Shown: positions 1 through 11,946 of the stretch, piece after piece | How positions within the stretch are numbered: the first letter of the stretch is position 1 | Layout of the letters: each line of letters starts with the position of its first letter | Source: Budorcas taxicolor | Taxonomy: Eukaryota > Chordata > Mammalia > Artiodactyla > Bovidae | DNA: 64,000 nucleotides | Assembly (NCBI RefSeq): GCF_023091745.1 | Contig: NC_068928.1 | Location: forward strand, 10,682,001-10,746,000 | Direction of reading: 5' to 3' | Position numbers and translations under genes: made by a program | Notes under the pieces: model-generated | What the model was told of the DNA's origin: nothing | The model's database searches: none | The model's input: only the letters and a program-made list of their open reading frames with translations

Positions 1-70
1 TGTAATGGAGGTGGGGTATGGGTGGGCTTTTATTTCATCCCTGAAAATATATCCTACTAGTACCTTAATT

Positions 71-281
71 GGGCTTTCCTGGTGGCTCAGACAGTAAAGA
101 ATCTGCCTGCAAAGCAGGAGACCTGGGTTCAATACCTGGGTTGGGAAGATCCCCTGGAGGAGGGCATGGCAACCCATTCCAGTATATTTACCTGGAGAAT
201 CCCATGGACAGAGGAGCCTGACGGGCTATAGTCAGGGGGTTGCAAAGAGCTGGACACCACTGAGCGACTTAAGCACAGCAC
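71..281 (+). mobile_element. Bov-tA SINE with 12-bp target duplication
   Basis: tRNA-like head (GGTGGCTCAGACAGTAAAG) joined to a BovA body. AGTACCTTAATT occurs at 59-70 and 282-293, a perfect target-site duplication. Confidence 0.93.
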
Positions 282-737
282 AGTACCTTAATTATAAAAT
301 TTAATCTCTTTAGCAGAAGAGTCTAGCTTCAGTCTAGAAGAGTCTGTTTAGGACTCCTCAGCTCCCAGGCCAAATCTCAACTGATAGAGGAATTCTCTGG
401 AGTCAGAGGATAAATTTGATTTATTGATTTACATATAGTGATCCTCAATCAATAAAATTCTAAAAACTCTAATATTCATTTAAAACATAAATATAAGTTT
501 AACTGTGGGCACAAATCTCAGTTTCTTGAGTTCTGGCTGTCTAGGTTCTTAAAAGTCCTCCTTACAGTGGTCTATAAGAACCATTCTAAAGCATGGAAGG
601 GCAAGAGAAAAGAGACCTTTAGTCTGGATCTTTATGGAAATAGCTTCCTTTTTTTCTCTAATATGTTACCTAACAATTTTACATTGAGTTGTTCTGCTAA
701 CTAAACCTTAGGATATTTTGACCTTTGGGGAACAGGT

Positions 738-816
738 ATAGTTTATATATATATCTGTATATTTATTTGTGGGTGTATATATATATATATATTTGTGTGT
801 GTGTGTATATATATAG
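738..816. repeat. AT/GT microsatellite
   Basis: Alternating TA runs with an internal (GT)n tract. Likely length-polymorphic. Confidence 0.85.
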
Positions 817-1091
817 TATTTGTACCCCTTGCAGTTTAGTTCCCTTTTTTATTCCAGTGGTCTCCACCATTGGTGGGACTAAACTAGAACTTCTATTTAT
901 ATTTATTTTCATCTTTGTCATTTCCTTTTGTGTATTTTTGTAATGTAAATAGCATCATTATGGTTATACAAATAGATATAATTATGGCTATACATCCATG
1001 GAGGATATAGCTTACCATTAGTCTGGTTGGCACTCCCTCAATCCATATGTCAGAAGATCACAAATTGGGTATTACAAGTACAGGGAAGGAG

Positions 1092-1303
1092 TGTTGTTGT
1101 TTAGTTGCTAAGTTGAGTTTGACTCTTGGCAACCGCATGGACTGTAGCCCACCAGGCTCCTCTGTCTGGGATTTTCCAGGCAAGAATACTGGAGTGAGTT
1201 GCTACTCTCCTCCTCCAGGGGATCTTCCTGACCTAGGGATTGAACCTGCATCTGCTGTATTGGCAGGCGGATTCTTCACCAGTCAGCCACTAGGGAAGCC
1301 CAG
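1092..1303 (-). mobile_element. Bov-tA SINE
   Basis: Reverse-orientation BovA body (GACTGTAGCCCACCAGGCTC) and tRNA-like head ending GCCACTAGGGAAGCCC. Confidence 0.9.
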
Positions 1304-4300
1304 GAAAGAGTAGGCGTTCTCAGTACAAAAGGGGCTTACAGGGGGCATGCTGCAATTTACTGTTTTTACTATGCCCCATTAATCGGAAATATTTGCTAAA
1401 GTTAGCATGAAGGTCATCTTAATGAGACATTTAAAATTGTTTAATGTTTCATCTGTATTTTATCCTTTTAAATTTGTATTTATACATTTTACTCTTTGCA
1501 TGAATAATGTCCATATATCAAAAATGTTCACAGACCATTGGTCTAGGCTTCTCTGCCTTTAAAAGCTGCTTTTGGTGCTATCAAAAAACAGGCTACTTCA
1601 AAAGACTATTATGCTGTCTGAATTATAGCAGCAGTAGACTTGATTAAACTCTTCTTTTCCCTTTCTTTTAATACTACCCCTGAACTGTATTTTGTAAAAA
1701 CATTTTCTCACATTCATAAGCTTTCAGTGGTTTAACTAATCACACCCTGAGAATGTTATTTAGATTTTCTAATTAATCATCAGAGGAATGTTAAATAAAT
1801 CAGCCTCAAAGTACTGCACAAATAGTGAAATAAAGGTTTAAAGAAATGTTTCTTAATTTTAAAAACTTTTTTTTTATGAACAAAGGTTTATTGCCCTTTA
1901 GGCTTACTTGAAATCCATGTCAGACAGTTTCTAGTATATTGGAAAGCAAATGATATGACATACACAATCACATCAATGCTAAGGTCTTCCAAAAAAGTGG
2001 TTAGGAAAGCAGAGCTTATATTAGAACTTTATTAATAACTGTTTAATTTCCTTAGGCATTTCAGCTGCTTAACCTTCACATAGACACTGTGTAAATAGAG
2101 CTAAACAAGACAAATCAATTTTTTAAAGTTTATGTTACTCTTGTGTTATTAAGCACTGTGCCCCAGTTTTATGATGGCACTTAATAATAATTATAGTAAA
2201 AAAAGAAGAAGAAGAAAAAACACATCTGGCTGGAAAAATCCAAAAAGAACCATGAACAGGAAGATTTCAGGTCTTTTAATAGTAAGTGCTAGTTTGATGA
2301 CTATGTCCATGATGGAAAACAGATTCAAGTAAATCAAATGGTATGTTTTCTATATCTAGTGAACCAGTTTGTTTGAAAGTAACACAGTTTGAAGGGAGTT
2401 CCTTGAAAACCAAATAACAATGACCTATGAATTTTTGGAATGGGTGTATATGCTCATGACTAACCAGCAAATGAAAATGTAAGCATTTTGAAAAACCAGA
2501 GTAATCACATCACCCACTCAATGCAACCTCTGCCGATTGTGATGCTTCTTCTGGAAGATTTTTCTGGCTTTTGTGGGAACACAGTGCAGACCTTTATTTA
2601 TAATGAGTTGATATGGGGAGAGTTTAAGGTACAGATTTCTTATCAGATAAGTGATTCCAAAAACAGAGTTACATATGCTTTAAAAACTAGAGAAAAATAA
2701 TAGATTTTGTTTGTATATTGGTCAAGGCCCTTGACAGAATTTTGCGGAGAAGTTTGTCTTGTTTCTGTTTTAACATATACTTAGGTATATAAGCATGCAG
2801 AATATTGTTCCCATGAAACTCCTTTTGAGTTTAAACTTCTATGGATTTCTTTTCTCCTTCTCTTTTGTTTGCATTTTCTGAAAATTTCTTTCTTTCTTTA
2901 TTAAGTTCAAAAAATATTTCCATTTAAATAATTTGTTGGAAATTTGTTTCTTCATGATTATATTATCTAAAAGTGTTTTTGTATGTCAAGAAATAAATAT
3001 CAACGTATTACTATCCACACAACTTTTTTTTTACCCACCATGCTGAAGGTCTACAGCAAGGAAAAGTGGATGAGATTAATTTTATTCTTGCTTTTGTCTT
3101 CCCTTCTTTTTTCTTTAAGGCTTTGTCACCTAGAGAAAATGGCTGTTTACAAGGCTAGTTTAAGTATATTTAAATACAACCACTGACTGGAAAATAGTAT
3201 TGAATAACTCTAATACTTTAAACTTAATCAGCACCTAATTGCAGCATCTTACCCACCCACTATGGGTTGAGATGAGAGTCCTTAGCCAGGTGCACAAGGT
3301 ACTCTGAGTTTAATGGCTTTCAGAAAAGGCATTTAAGTTATTCCGTAAGCCAACTATAAAAAGACACTCAACTGTGTTGCAGGTTCTTCCTCCCTCCTTT
3401 CTTCATGTGTGTACCTTAAATTAATCCTGGATGTCAGAATGGACTCTTTTTTTTTTTTCTAGAATGGGCTGTTACTTCTGCTGCTTGAAAATAACTTGAG
3501 GGATGAGGTCATGGGGATGGCATTCTTGTTTTCCTTAAATGCATGTTAAGAGTAAAAGCTATAATTTCAGTTTTTATCTAGTCCATTACTTAAAGAGCTT
3601 TAGTGTTAATTTAGAAAACTCTAGTATAAGAGTGCTTTGTATAAGCTGAGGCATGTGTGCCCTGAGCCATTGTTTACAGACATAAAAAAATTAAAACTAA
3701 GATTTTGAGGCCTATATTTAAAAACTTGAGGATGTGACTAATAATCCATTATGTAACATTTATTACCTAGATTTCAAATATGTAAACTTTTGCGATTTAT
3801 TTGGATCACGTGGCACTTATTCGTAATATTTTTGGTCAATATGTTGCTATAAAAGGCTTTTAACTTCTATTTTCAAGTGTTTCTATTTTCAGTGTTTCTA
3901 TGAAACACTGAATCTCCCACCCCACCACCCAAAACTCTAAAGCATGTAATAACATAGCACCTTGAAAAATTAACCTCTTTATTAGCCCAGGATAATTCTT
4001 TGAAAGCTACACATTATGTAAACATATATTCTCTATCAGGCAAAAGAGTAGCCCTTAATGGACTTACAGTGGCAAATCACTTACCCTTTTCAGTTATTTT
4101 GAAAGGAATTTAGAATGATTGTTGCTAGTGCCTTCCTCATTTACCTCAACAACAGCAAAGTAGACCTTTCTAACATTGGGTCTTGAGTCTTAATTTTCTC
4201 TTTAAATAATGACTTGACCCTGGAGCCCAAGAATGGTTTGAGGAAAACTGTAAGCCATAGTTTTGCTTAACTTTGGTCTGAAGTTAGAGGTCTGAAGAAA

Positions 4301-4502
4301 CAGGACACACATAACGGAAACCAGCTCTTGGAGGACATCAGAAAGGGAATGTTCAAGTCGTTGCTTGTATATCCTAGCTGTTCAAGTAAGCCTACAATCA
4401 TTTCAGTCTCGCTAAATAAGTTTTTTTGCTTAACTAGCCCCCCTTGGGAGTTTAAAATGATGATCTAAGGTATTGTTACTAAGGGTGAAAGAAAAAATTT
4501 CT

Positions 4503-4625
4503 GGGAATTCCCTATTGGTCAGTGGTTAGGACTTGCCACTTTCACTGCAGTGGAGCCAGGTTCAGCCCTTGATCAGGGAACCAAGATCCTGCAAGCTGTG
4601 CACCAGCCAAAAAAAAAAGGAAAAG
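4503..4625 (+). mobile_element. CHR-type tRNA SINE
   Basis: GGAATTCCCTATTGGTCAGT head, B-box-like GGTTCAGCCC, and an A-rich tail. Confidence 0.8.
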
Positions 4626-5173
4626 AATCAATTTCTGAAGAAAAGTTCTTAAAAATCTGCAATCTTCAAAGCCAGTCTTCTTACACATTTATTTCATTGG
4701 ATTTTTTTATATTTCTGTGGTTTATTTCAAGTGTAAGTGGATGCATTCTTTTACGCATTATATAAAGAACTACCCAGGGAAAATCTTTCTTTTAAAGAGA
4801 AAGTTTGTACTGTTGTTGCTCCTGCGTAGAATAGTCATTACAGAAAAACAGCAAACAGTTCAGAGACAGCTCTGCTGGTTTACCATACTCACGTGAGGCC
4901 ACACAGAAGGCTGTGAGAGGAAAGGAGACTTCTCCATCTTTGAGATCTGTCTTACGGGTCTTCTGGAATCATCCATGCAAGTCACTGCCTCTGCTACCTA
5001 TCTCTCTTCAGGCCTTTTTACACATCTTTCAGTATTCCTTAAAGGACTTCTTAAACAACTTCACCCCACACTGGTCTCTCTTTTCTCCCTGCAGTTTCTT
5101 TGGAATGTGTCTTCTGTACCAAAAAGTTGAGAAATTTATTACTGATTTATAAATTCTCTTATTCACAAATGAG

Positions 5174-5203
5174 TTCGTGTGTGTGTGTGTGCGCATGCGT
5201 GTT
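5174..5203. repeat. short GT repeat
   Basis: (GT)n followed by GCGCATGCGTG. Confidence 0.7.
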
Positions 5204-5959
5204 TTGAATCCATATAATAATGATTTGAGTTCTTGGACATGGACCACTTCTTGCAGTTTTTTTCTCTCCCCATAGCACCAATTACAGTTTGGATATAAAA
5301 TAAGGACTCTATTAAGGGCTTGTTGGTTGATCATTAACAGACCCGAGAAAAGTGTCAGCCAGGAGTATGTATTTGTGACCCTCTGGTAAATATAGTAGCA
5401 AGAAATTTCTCTTCTGTACTCCTGCTTTTTGTTAGAGAAAGCAGCAACTGAAATTGTTCTAGAAAAAACGTGGTGACATTAATACTTGCTTAGAGGAGAA
5501 CTTTAGGTACTGTTGCAAATACATAAAATACCCTTTGCTGGCCCCAGGAAAATGACTGGGCTCATTTAGCTTTTAGCCCTGTTATGACAGATGAGAAAAT
5601 AAAGGTTATAGAAAGTAGAGATGTTTGGTTTTCTAAGTCGCCCCAAGTTACCGTTTTTTTTTAAATGCCTGCAAGCATTTCTAAATAGGGAGCCTGGTAG
5701 CTACAGTTGCCAAACCGGTTTAACAGCACTGCCTGCACACATTCTAGGTGAGAGGGAGCTCTGAGTCCATCAACTTATCAGCGATCTCTATCCCAGTCAT
5801 CTCAGAACAAGTTGTTTAGTAACGTTGTGTAGTTTCTATGCAAGCCATCCACCATAAACCACGACGTGATTCAAGGTTCATAGTTCCTTCTTTGTTCCTT
5901 TGTTAATCACTGACTTCTGCCTGGTAGGAGGTGCCTCCCAAATTTGCTAATGCATTCTT

Positions 5960-6110
5960 TTTGGATAAGGATGACGCACAGATTGTCCTAATAAGGACTT
6001 GGATTGAGAAAGGACCGCCTCCTCGGAGAAGATGGGACAAGTCAGTGAGAGGGCGGGCAGTTTCTTTTTCAACCAGGGATGACACAAGCATAAGTCATTT
6101 CCTTATTAAT
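5960..6110 (+). promoter_or_regulatory. MIR21: putative intronic promoter of pri-miR-21
   Basis: Lies about 3.1 kb upstream of the hairpin inside the VMP1 intron, where a conserved miR-21 promoter (miPPR-21) with AP-1 and Ets/PU.1 sites is described in other mammals. Visible: TGACGCA (5972-5978), TGACACA (6080-6086) and TAAGTCA (6091-6097), all AP-1-like; a GC box GGGCGGG (6051-6057); and TTCC/GGAA cores such as 6099-6102. AP-1 and STAT3 control is established for human MIR21; its use here is inferred. No transcript start can be fixed from sequence. Confidence 0.6.
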
Positions 6111-6516
6111 CGGTTCAAACCAGTTCTTACAGGAACTGGTGGTGATAAATGTGAGACTTCTCAGAAGTCATTCATTTTACTCTTTGTACCACACCAGTGT
6201 GCAGCATCGGCTGAGCTCGCCTCACTCTGAGAGAACCAACTCTCCTGCTAGACTCTCAGCTCCTATTTCCTTCTTAAACATGTTGGTGGGAGAGAGTTGT
6301 CTCCCGTAAGGGGTTGTGAAAGGATGAATTTTTATCCATTGGGAAGAGTTCACAGGATTTTGCCAGCTCTGCTGATTGTTGTTGGGTTTTTTCCTTTTTC
6401 TGTCTAGTCCCTGCTTTTTTGAGTCAAGGCGGTAAGTGGATTTTCCTTTAACATTCTTTCTTGCTTTTCTTCCCAAATGTGTCTTTTTTCCTGGGGTTAT
6501 TGTACCACGCCTCCAG

Positions 6517-6619
6517 TGCTGTCCCCGGCATAGGTCCATCTCTGCAGAAGCCATTCCAGGAATACCTGGAGGCCCAGCGGCAGAAGCTTCACCACAGACG
6601 CGAAATGGGCACACCGCAG
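6517..6619 (+). CDS. VMP1: VMP1 penultimate coding exon
   Basis: 103 nt. The first base completes a codon from the previous exon and 34 codons follow, ending GTPQ. Acceptor is cctccag and donor is gtgagac. Residues LHHRREMGTPQ are close to the mammalian protein. Phase matches the next exon exactly. Confidence 0.95.
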
Positions 6620-7812
6620 GTGAGACTTTTCCCTGGTTTTTTTCTCTTTCCCACCCCCACGGTTTCAGGCTGCAGTTACATTCATGGCACTCACTGGCAT
6701 TTTTAGGCAAATAGAGTGAGGTTTGTCAGGCTTAATAGAAGTTTGAAGCTCTGTGTACCCTCTACTGGCAAATGTCTTTGTCTGAAGCAGAAAAATGTAA
6801 CTTCTGTTTTGTACTTCTCCCCAAAACGAGCATTGGGCTAATGGAAAATAATAGATATGTTATGTAGAATGAGTTATTACCTTGATCTTCAGTGATTTAT
6901 TTATAAGTAGCAAGTATACTTTCCAAGTGGATTAGAAAGTTAAGATTTATAGCATAACAAAATATTGGATTTAATGAGTTCATTTGAATATCTATTTTTG
7001 CTCTCTTTTTCTTTTCATTGATGGGAAAATAATTGTTTTTTTAATATAAACCAAAGCTGTTAACATAACTGAACTTAAAAACTTTAAGCCTGCCTTTTAT
7101 ATAAACAGTTCTGTAGCAAAGAAAGGAAATGACTAGGAGAGGATGAGTAAGCAATAACCTGAAATGGGGAACTTGAAGGAAGCATAGGGTTATTTTTGTT
7201 GTTGTTTTTAATGGCCTTACAACGCTTTATGTGGCCCTTTGCTGCCCTCAGTTGACCAAACATAACTCCAGAAATAGATAACATTTATGTTTTAAAAGCT
7301 GCTCCTAATATTGGAACAAGAATATATATAAAACTATCTTGACACTACTCTATAGGTATCCCCATGGTGACTTCAGATAGTAGAATTGAATCAAAGACTT
7401 GATGTAGTGAAAGACAAGAAATGACCTCACACCCCATTCTAAACTATATTCAACATTGACTTTAACAAAGTGAAACCTTTAATAACTGGGGGTAAGAAGG
7501 CCTGAATGTAGATTTCAGGGTAGCTGAAGAGATAAGACTTTTTAATTGTTCATTAGGTTATAAGCGCCAAGTTCTCATTACTTTCGTTAAAACATGGTAG
7601 ATGACTCCTTGTTTACTACCAAACTAATGAAGCATTTCTCGTGGGTTGTTCTGCCTTTCTTCCTGCAGGGAGAAAACTGGTTGTCCTGGATGTTTGAGAA
7701 GTTGGTTGTTGTAATGGTGTGTTACTTCATCCTGTCCATCATTAACTCCATGGCACAAAGTTATGCCAAACGAATCCAGCAGCGGTTGGACCCAAAGGAG
7801 AAAACCAAATAA
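6517..7812 (+). CDS. VMP1: VMP1, last two coding exons (partial gene)
   Basis: C-terminal part of vacuole membrane protein 1, a multi-pass ER membrane protein (lipid scramblase, VTT/DedA-related) required for autophagosome formation and ER contact-site control. Two exons, 6517-6619 and 7669-7812, encode the final 81 full codons. They read AVPGIGPSLQKPFQEYLEAQ and onward across the junction TPQ|GENW, ending AKRIQQRLDPKEKTK and TAA at 7810-7812. The stretch VVVMVCYFILSII is the last membrane segment and the tail is basic with a KEKTK end. Both acceptors end in CAG and the exon 6517 donor is GTGAG. Exon 6517 starts in mid-codon, so upstream exons lie left of the window. The tail differs slightly from human (RLDPKEKTK against RLNSEEKTK, recalled). 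No frame break is visible. The last exon is followed by the miR-21 locus. Confidence 0.96.
7669..7812 (+). CDS. VMP1: VMP1 terminal coding exon
   Basis: 144 nt, 47 codons plus TAA, beginning GENWLSWMFEKLVVVMV after acceptor tcctgcag. An in-frame ATG exists upstream at 7594, but the tract before 7669 is intronic because it includes the acceptor. Holds the last hydrophobic segment and the cytosolic tail. Confidence 0.96.
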   Translation, partial: GENWLSWMFEKLVVVMVCYFILSIINSMAQSYAKRIQQRLDPKEKTK

Positions 7813-8500
7813 GCAGGAAAAGTTTTTACCTGCAGAAATTAAAATGGAAGGGTTCTGCCTTAAAATGGGAGGACTCCAGATCAGGAAGGAAAATTCCCTT
7901 TTCCAACCTGCACCAGTTTTAATTCCCCCCCAACCCCCCGCCCCCGCAAGCAGTTTAATCCACATCTTGCACTGACATACTTTTCCTTTGTTAAGGTAAG
8001 GTATCCACCCTCAGTTCAATCCAAGTTGTATTTTGTTAGGATGGAATGTGATGTTCAGCAGCAAAGTTAACAGAAACTGGCCTTCTATTTGTTACTTTCA
8101 AAGGCCCACGTGGTACAATTAAAGAATTCCGACCGCCGCCCCCCCCCAAAAAAAAAATTCCTAAGTATGTTAAATATTTCAAGCTTTTTAGGCTTGTCAA
8201 ATATGACTTCTTTGTGTTTCTAAGTCATCAAAAGTGTATATAAGTTATACTAGATTGGATAACAGTCTTGCATGTCTATCATGATAAAATTTAATATGCC
8301 ATCCTGCCCAACCCTTCCTCTCCCACCTTCGAAAAAAGGCCATTTTATGATGCATTGCACACCCTCTTGGGAAACTGATCTTTCAATTGTGAGACAGTAT
8401 AAGGAAAATCTTGGTGTCTTACAAATGAGCTGACACCATTTTTTATTCTGTATATTTAGAATGAAGTCATGAAAAAACTTTATAAATACATCTTTGATCA
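7813..8500 (+). other. VMP1: VMP1 3' untranslated region
   Basis: Follows the VMP1 stop. It contains two C-rich tracts (about 7925-7946 and 8131-8147), ATTAAA at 8118-8123 and a weak TATAAA at 8481-8486. The end near 8500 is inferred from recalled similarity to the human mRNA end. No canonical AATAAA is present in the UTR or up to the miR-21 hairpin. Confidence 0.6.
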
Positions 8501-9153
8501 TTCCAAAATTGTGTCCATTTTCTTGAGCGTTTTTTTTTAAACTTCCTTTTAGCTTCTACCAACTAAATTCAGCCTTGCCACATCCACCACGGCCGCAGTC
8601 TCTTAAGCCTTCATTTATTTGCATGAAAGGGCCACCACCAGGCGTTTCTTGGTTGGGTTGGAATTGGGCAGCTGGCTACACACTGCTGAAAGGGCAGCTT
8701 AGGTACTGGTGTATGGAGGGGACTTGGTTTGTGAAAACAGGAGAGATGATAGTATATAAATCAAAGGACATGGAGATAAAACCTGTTTTAAAAGAAAAAC
8801 AAGCTTTCTCATGGCTATTAATTTTTAGCTCAGCACATATTCTGATTTTAGTGGACAGAAAGTTACTTTTATATATAACCTAATTTTCTTTCCTTTCTTT
8901 TGTAAGTGTTTGTTATGTGATTTTTCCTTTCGGATGTTCCTGGTTGAACTTGGTCATTTTATTTTGCTCGGGGCGGGGCAGTGATAAATAGTGTCACTTT
9001 TCTCCTTTAGGAAAATTGGTACTGACATTATATTGAGTGTAGAATTGAGTTTGAATCTCAACAGGCCAGAAATGCCTGGTGGTTTGATCAAATCCTGCCT
9101 GAATGTCTGCTTGTTTTACCTACCGTCGTGACATCTCCATGGCTGTACCACCT

Positions 9154-9225
9154 TGTCGGGTAGCTTATCAGACTGATGTTGACTGTTGAATCTCATGGCA
9201 ACAGCAGTCGATGGGCTGTCTGACA
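9154..9225 (+). ncRNA. MIR21: miR-21 precursor hairpin
   Basis: 72-nt precursor running from TGTCGGG to CTGACA. The 5p mature TAGCTTATCAGACTGATGTT plus GA is at 9161-9182, identical to mammalian miR-21-5p. The 3p strand is at about 9199-9219 and reads CAACAGCAGTCGATGGG onward, with G where human has C (CAACACCAG). The arms pair through a loop around TTGAATCTCATGG. A CNNC element (CATC, 9239-9242) lies about 18 nt past the expected Drosha cut. miR-21 silences targets such as PTEN and PDCD4 transcripts and is induced by growth and inflammatory signals. It can be cut from its own pri-miRNA or from VMP1 read-through RNA. Confidence 0.99.
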
Positions 9226-9412
9226 TTTTGGTATCTTTCATCTGACCATCCATATCAAATGTTCCCATTCAAACATTACCCAGCACCATGGTTCATGGTT
9301 GAAAGAATTGGTCCTTAGGTCTAGTGGCACTTTGAATCTTTTATGCCATAATACTGTATCAGTATCAAGAGGATTTTATGCAAAATTGGGATAGTCTCTG
9401 TGATCAAAACTA

Positions 9413-9418
9413 AATAAA
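9413..9418 (+). promoter_or_regulatory. MIR21: canonical poly(A) signal after miR-21
   Basis: AATAAA, the first canonical signal on this strand after the VMP1 stop, about 190 nt past the hairpin. It could end pri-miR-21 or VMP1 read-through transcripts. A second is at 10084. Confidence 0.45.
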
Positions 9419-10083
9419 GGAAAAGCAACCTGCCTTGTGAGTTTTGGAAAGGTTACTTCTTAACCATCTTTTACCCCCTACCTAGAAACTTTCTAGCAAT
9501 AGTTACTTACTTGAAAAGCAGTACCCAGATGGTTTAAGTAAAGTCACGTTAACCATTACAATTTTTTAGATTCTTTAGGGTTTGTGTAAGTCTCTAAATC
9601 AGCTTCCAGTTGTCTTTCATCGCCTTCACCTGCATTTTATTTCGTGTTTGAAGAAAGGAAAGAGGAAAGCAGATCTGATTTGTACTGTTTGTACAAATTT
9701 GGGGATTTGGGGATTTCTTGATAAGTTTATTTTGGGGTATCATATTAGAAAGCCTTGTTGCTTAGGCTGAATGTCTAAGTGATTATAACACACTTGACTT
9801 GTGATGGCGACTTGTTCACTCTTTCAAATGAATTTGCTCTGAAAACAAATGAAGAGCAGCTGTCCTCCTTCCCTCCACTGCGTGTTCAGGTGTGGCGTGC
9901 TCAGGTGACCCTGCTGAATTCCAGCTGGAGCCATGTGCTACCCTTCTGTTCCTGCAGTTGGTTGGTTCCTTTCTTTAATCCACCAAAGCAGACACAGACA
10001 GCAAGATCCCAAAGACACGCCTAGTTAATTCCAGCTGATTGGAGACCAGAAAATTTGTAAATAGATGGTTTGATGTTCCTGCA

Positions 10084-10089
10084 AATAAA
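10084..10089 (+). promoter_or_regulatory. MIR21: candidate distal pri-miR-21 poly(A) signal
   Basis: AATAAA followed by a G run, about 0.9 kb downstream of the hairpin. This agrees with the roughly 1 kb 3' extension reported for the human pri-miR-21 transcript. Use here is inferred. Confidence 0.45.
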
Positions 10090-11369
10090 AAAGGGGGGGG
10101 GAGCCTGGGAATTCTTTTGATTCCATCTCTGTTTTGTTAAGTCTCTTCTGTGCCTTAAATATCTGCAGCATCTTAACTGTCTCAACTCAGTGAATGTCAA
10201 GCAATGACAATACAAGGCAACACATTACAGTGTATACACAAGTACTGAGGAGCACCTCCCTTCAGACTGCGTAGGAGCATGCAGTGTTTTCTGTATTCTC
10301 TGTATAACCATAACCCAGAGTATAGAGCTTAGAGGAAAGAATTTTATTTTCATTTGGATAATGGCCTCTGTATCTGTTCTCTGAAAATCCAGAGAAAGAC
10401 AAGGCTGGAAGTGATGTTTCTGAAGTACACTAGTTTATTAGGCATACAGAGTAAGTAACATGTGCTCCTTACAAACAAGCTCAGCCTGTGTTCCCCGTGT
10501 GCTCTGTGCCGTCTGTAGCTTTAGGAGGGCAACTTGAGGCTTATTACTCAAAGCGATCCAGTAAGTACAAATTATGCAAGAAGCTAAATAAAACAACTAA
10601 CTGCCCTCTTATAAACTGGGGTGAACTCTGTTTTGACTGACCCACATGTGAAGAACTCATGAGACCCCAGTCTTTTTAGCATCAAAAAGCCTTTCCATAT
10701 GTTTTGAAACCCGTTTGCCTCCATGTGTCTGTTAACAGTGGTTTAGATTTTTGCCTCTAACATGTTACCTGGAGAAAGTTTTTAACTCAGCCTTGATTTC
10801 ATCTATAAAAATAGAGATTATATATAGCCAGGTTGTCCTAAGGATTACATCAGATAAAATTTAAAGAAGCTGTTAATGTTAGTATGTTAGCAATTTTTTA
10901 ATTCATCAAAGACTATTTGCTGCACATGTGAGAATTTTACAACATTGCATTTGCTCACTTCAAAAATAGGATTTTAAATGCTGTCTGCATATGTTCCCTT
11001 GTTTGGGAGTAAATATGCTCTGTCTAAAGAACTTATTAACTAAATCCAGTATACAAATTAGTAGAGAAAACCAGAAATTAATGAACTAATGACTTGATTA
11101 GTAATACCAAAACTTCTCAAATCTAAAAATAGGCCTCCAGACCTCTTGTCTTTTGAGATGGCCCACACTTTGGCTTGGAGTGTGTTTCTCCCATGACGGC
11201 TCTGGCCTTTTGAGACTGCATTGTCTGTGATGTACATCTCTAAGTAAATCCGCTTCTTAACCTATCAAAAGGTTGGGGGGGGCGGTCAGCTAGTCTAATT
11301 AAGGTACAAAGCACAGATACACAGAATTTACTATGAATAACTGAAAATTCTTGTCAAACCTTGGAAAAA

Positions 11370-11567
11370 GTAGTGTCACTTAGTCGAGTCTGACTTTTTG
11401 TGAACCTGTGGACTGTAGCATGCCAGGCTCCTCTATCCATGGAATTCCCCAAGCAGGAATACTGGAATGGGTTGCCATTTCCTTCTCCAGGGGATCATCC
11501 TGACCCAGGGATTGAAGCCAGGTCTGCATTGCTGGCACATTCTTTACCATCTAAGCCACCAGGGTCT
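11370..11567 (-). mobile_element. Bov-tA SINE
   Basis: Reverse BovA signature GGACTGTAGCATGCCAGGCT, ending CTAAGCCACCAGGG. Confidence 0.9.
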
Positions 11568-11816
11568 GACCTTACCAGCTTTAAATGTTGATATTTTCTA
11601 ATTTGTTATAAAGATAGTTAATGCTAAAAAGTCTAGAAGGTAGATAAAAGGGAATGGTCAGCTTTTAATAACTTTATTGGTAACACTCCATCTATAATAT
11701 CCAGTGATATTTGCCAAGTGTCAAGAGGTTTTAAACAGTAAAAGGAAAATCTGATTTGGTAGCCCTCCAGGTCTTCCCCAATAGACTGAAAGTCCCATTC
11801 CTGTTAGAAAAACACG

Positions 11817-11946
11817 CAAGGGCTCCTTCACTGGCAGTCCAGCGGCTGAGACTCCATGCTTCCACTGCAGAAGGTGTGGGTCCAATCCCTGGCTGGGAAC
11901 TAAGATCCCACAGGACGCACGACAACCCAAAAAGCAGAAAAAAGGA
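11817..11946 (+). mobile_element. CHR-type SINE
   Basis: Degenerate head CTTCACTGGCAGTCCAGCGG, then TCCAATCCCTGGCTGGGAAC and an A-rich tail. Confidence 0.75.

Larger units (their letters stand above)
1..6516 (+). other. VMP1: VMP1 intron before the penultimate exon
   Basis: No VMP1 exon is recognisable here. It holds Bov-tA copies at 71-281 and 1092-1303, an AT/GT microsatellite at 738-816, a CHR-type SINE at 4503-4625 and the likely miR-21 promoter at 5960-6110. The remainder is AT-rich unique sequence in which I see nothing further. Confidence 0.8.

Noticed and set aside
1047..1313. Short ORFs with CSPPGSSVHGI- or LPFPSPGDLP-like text, repeated through the window
   Set aside because: These are translations of Bov-tA/BovA2 SINEs, not genes.
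5931..6230. 99-codon + ORF at the miR-21 promoter
   Set aside because: No VMP1 similarity and no splice context that joins it; overlaps the regulatory element.
6222..6710. 162-codon minus-strand ORF antisense to VMP1
   Set aside because: It overlaps the true VMP1 exon on the other strand and shows no domain; treated as a shadow frame.
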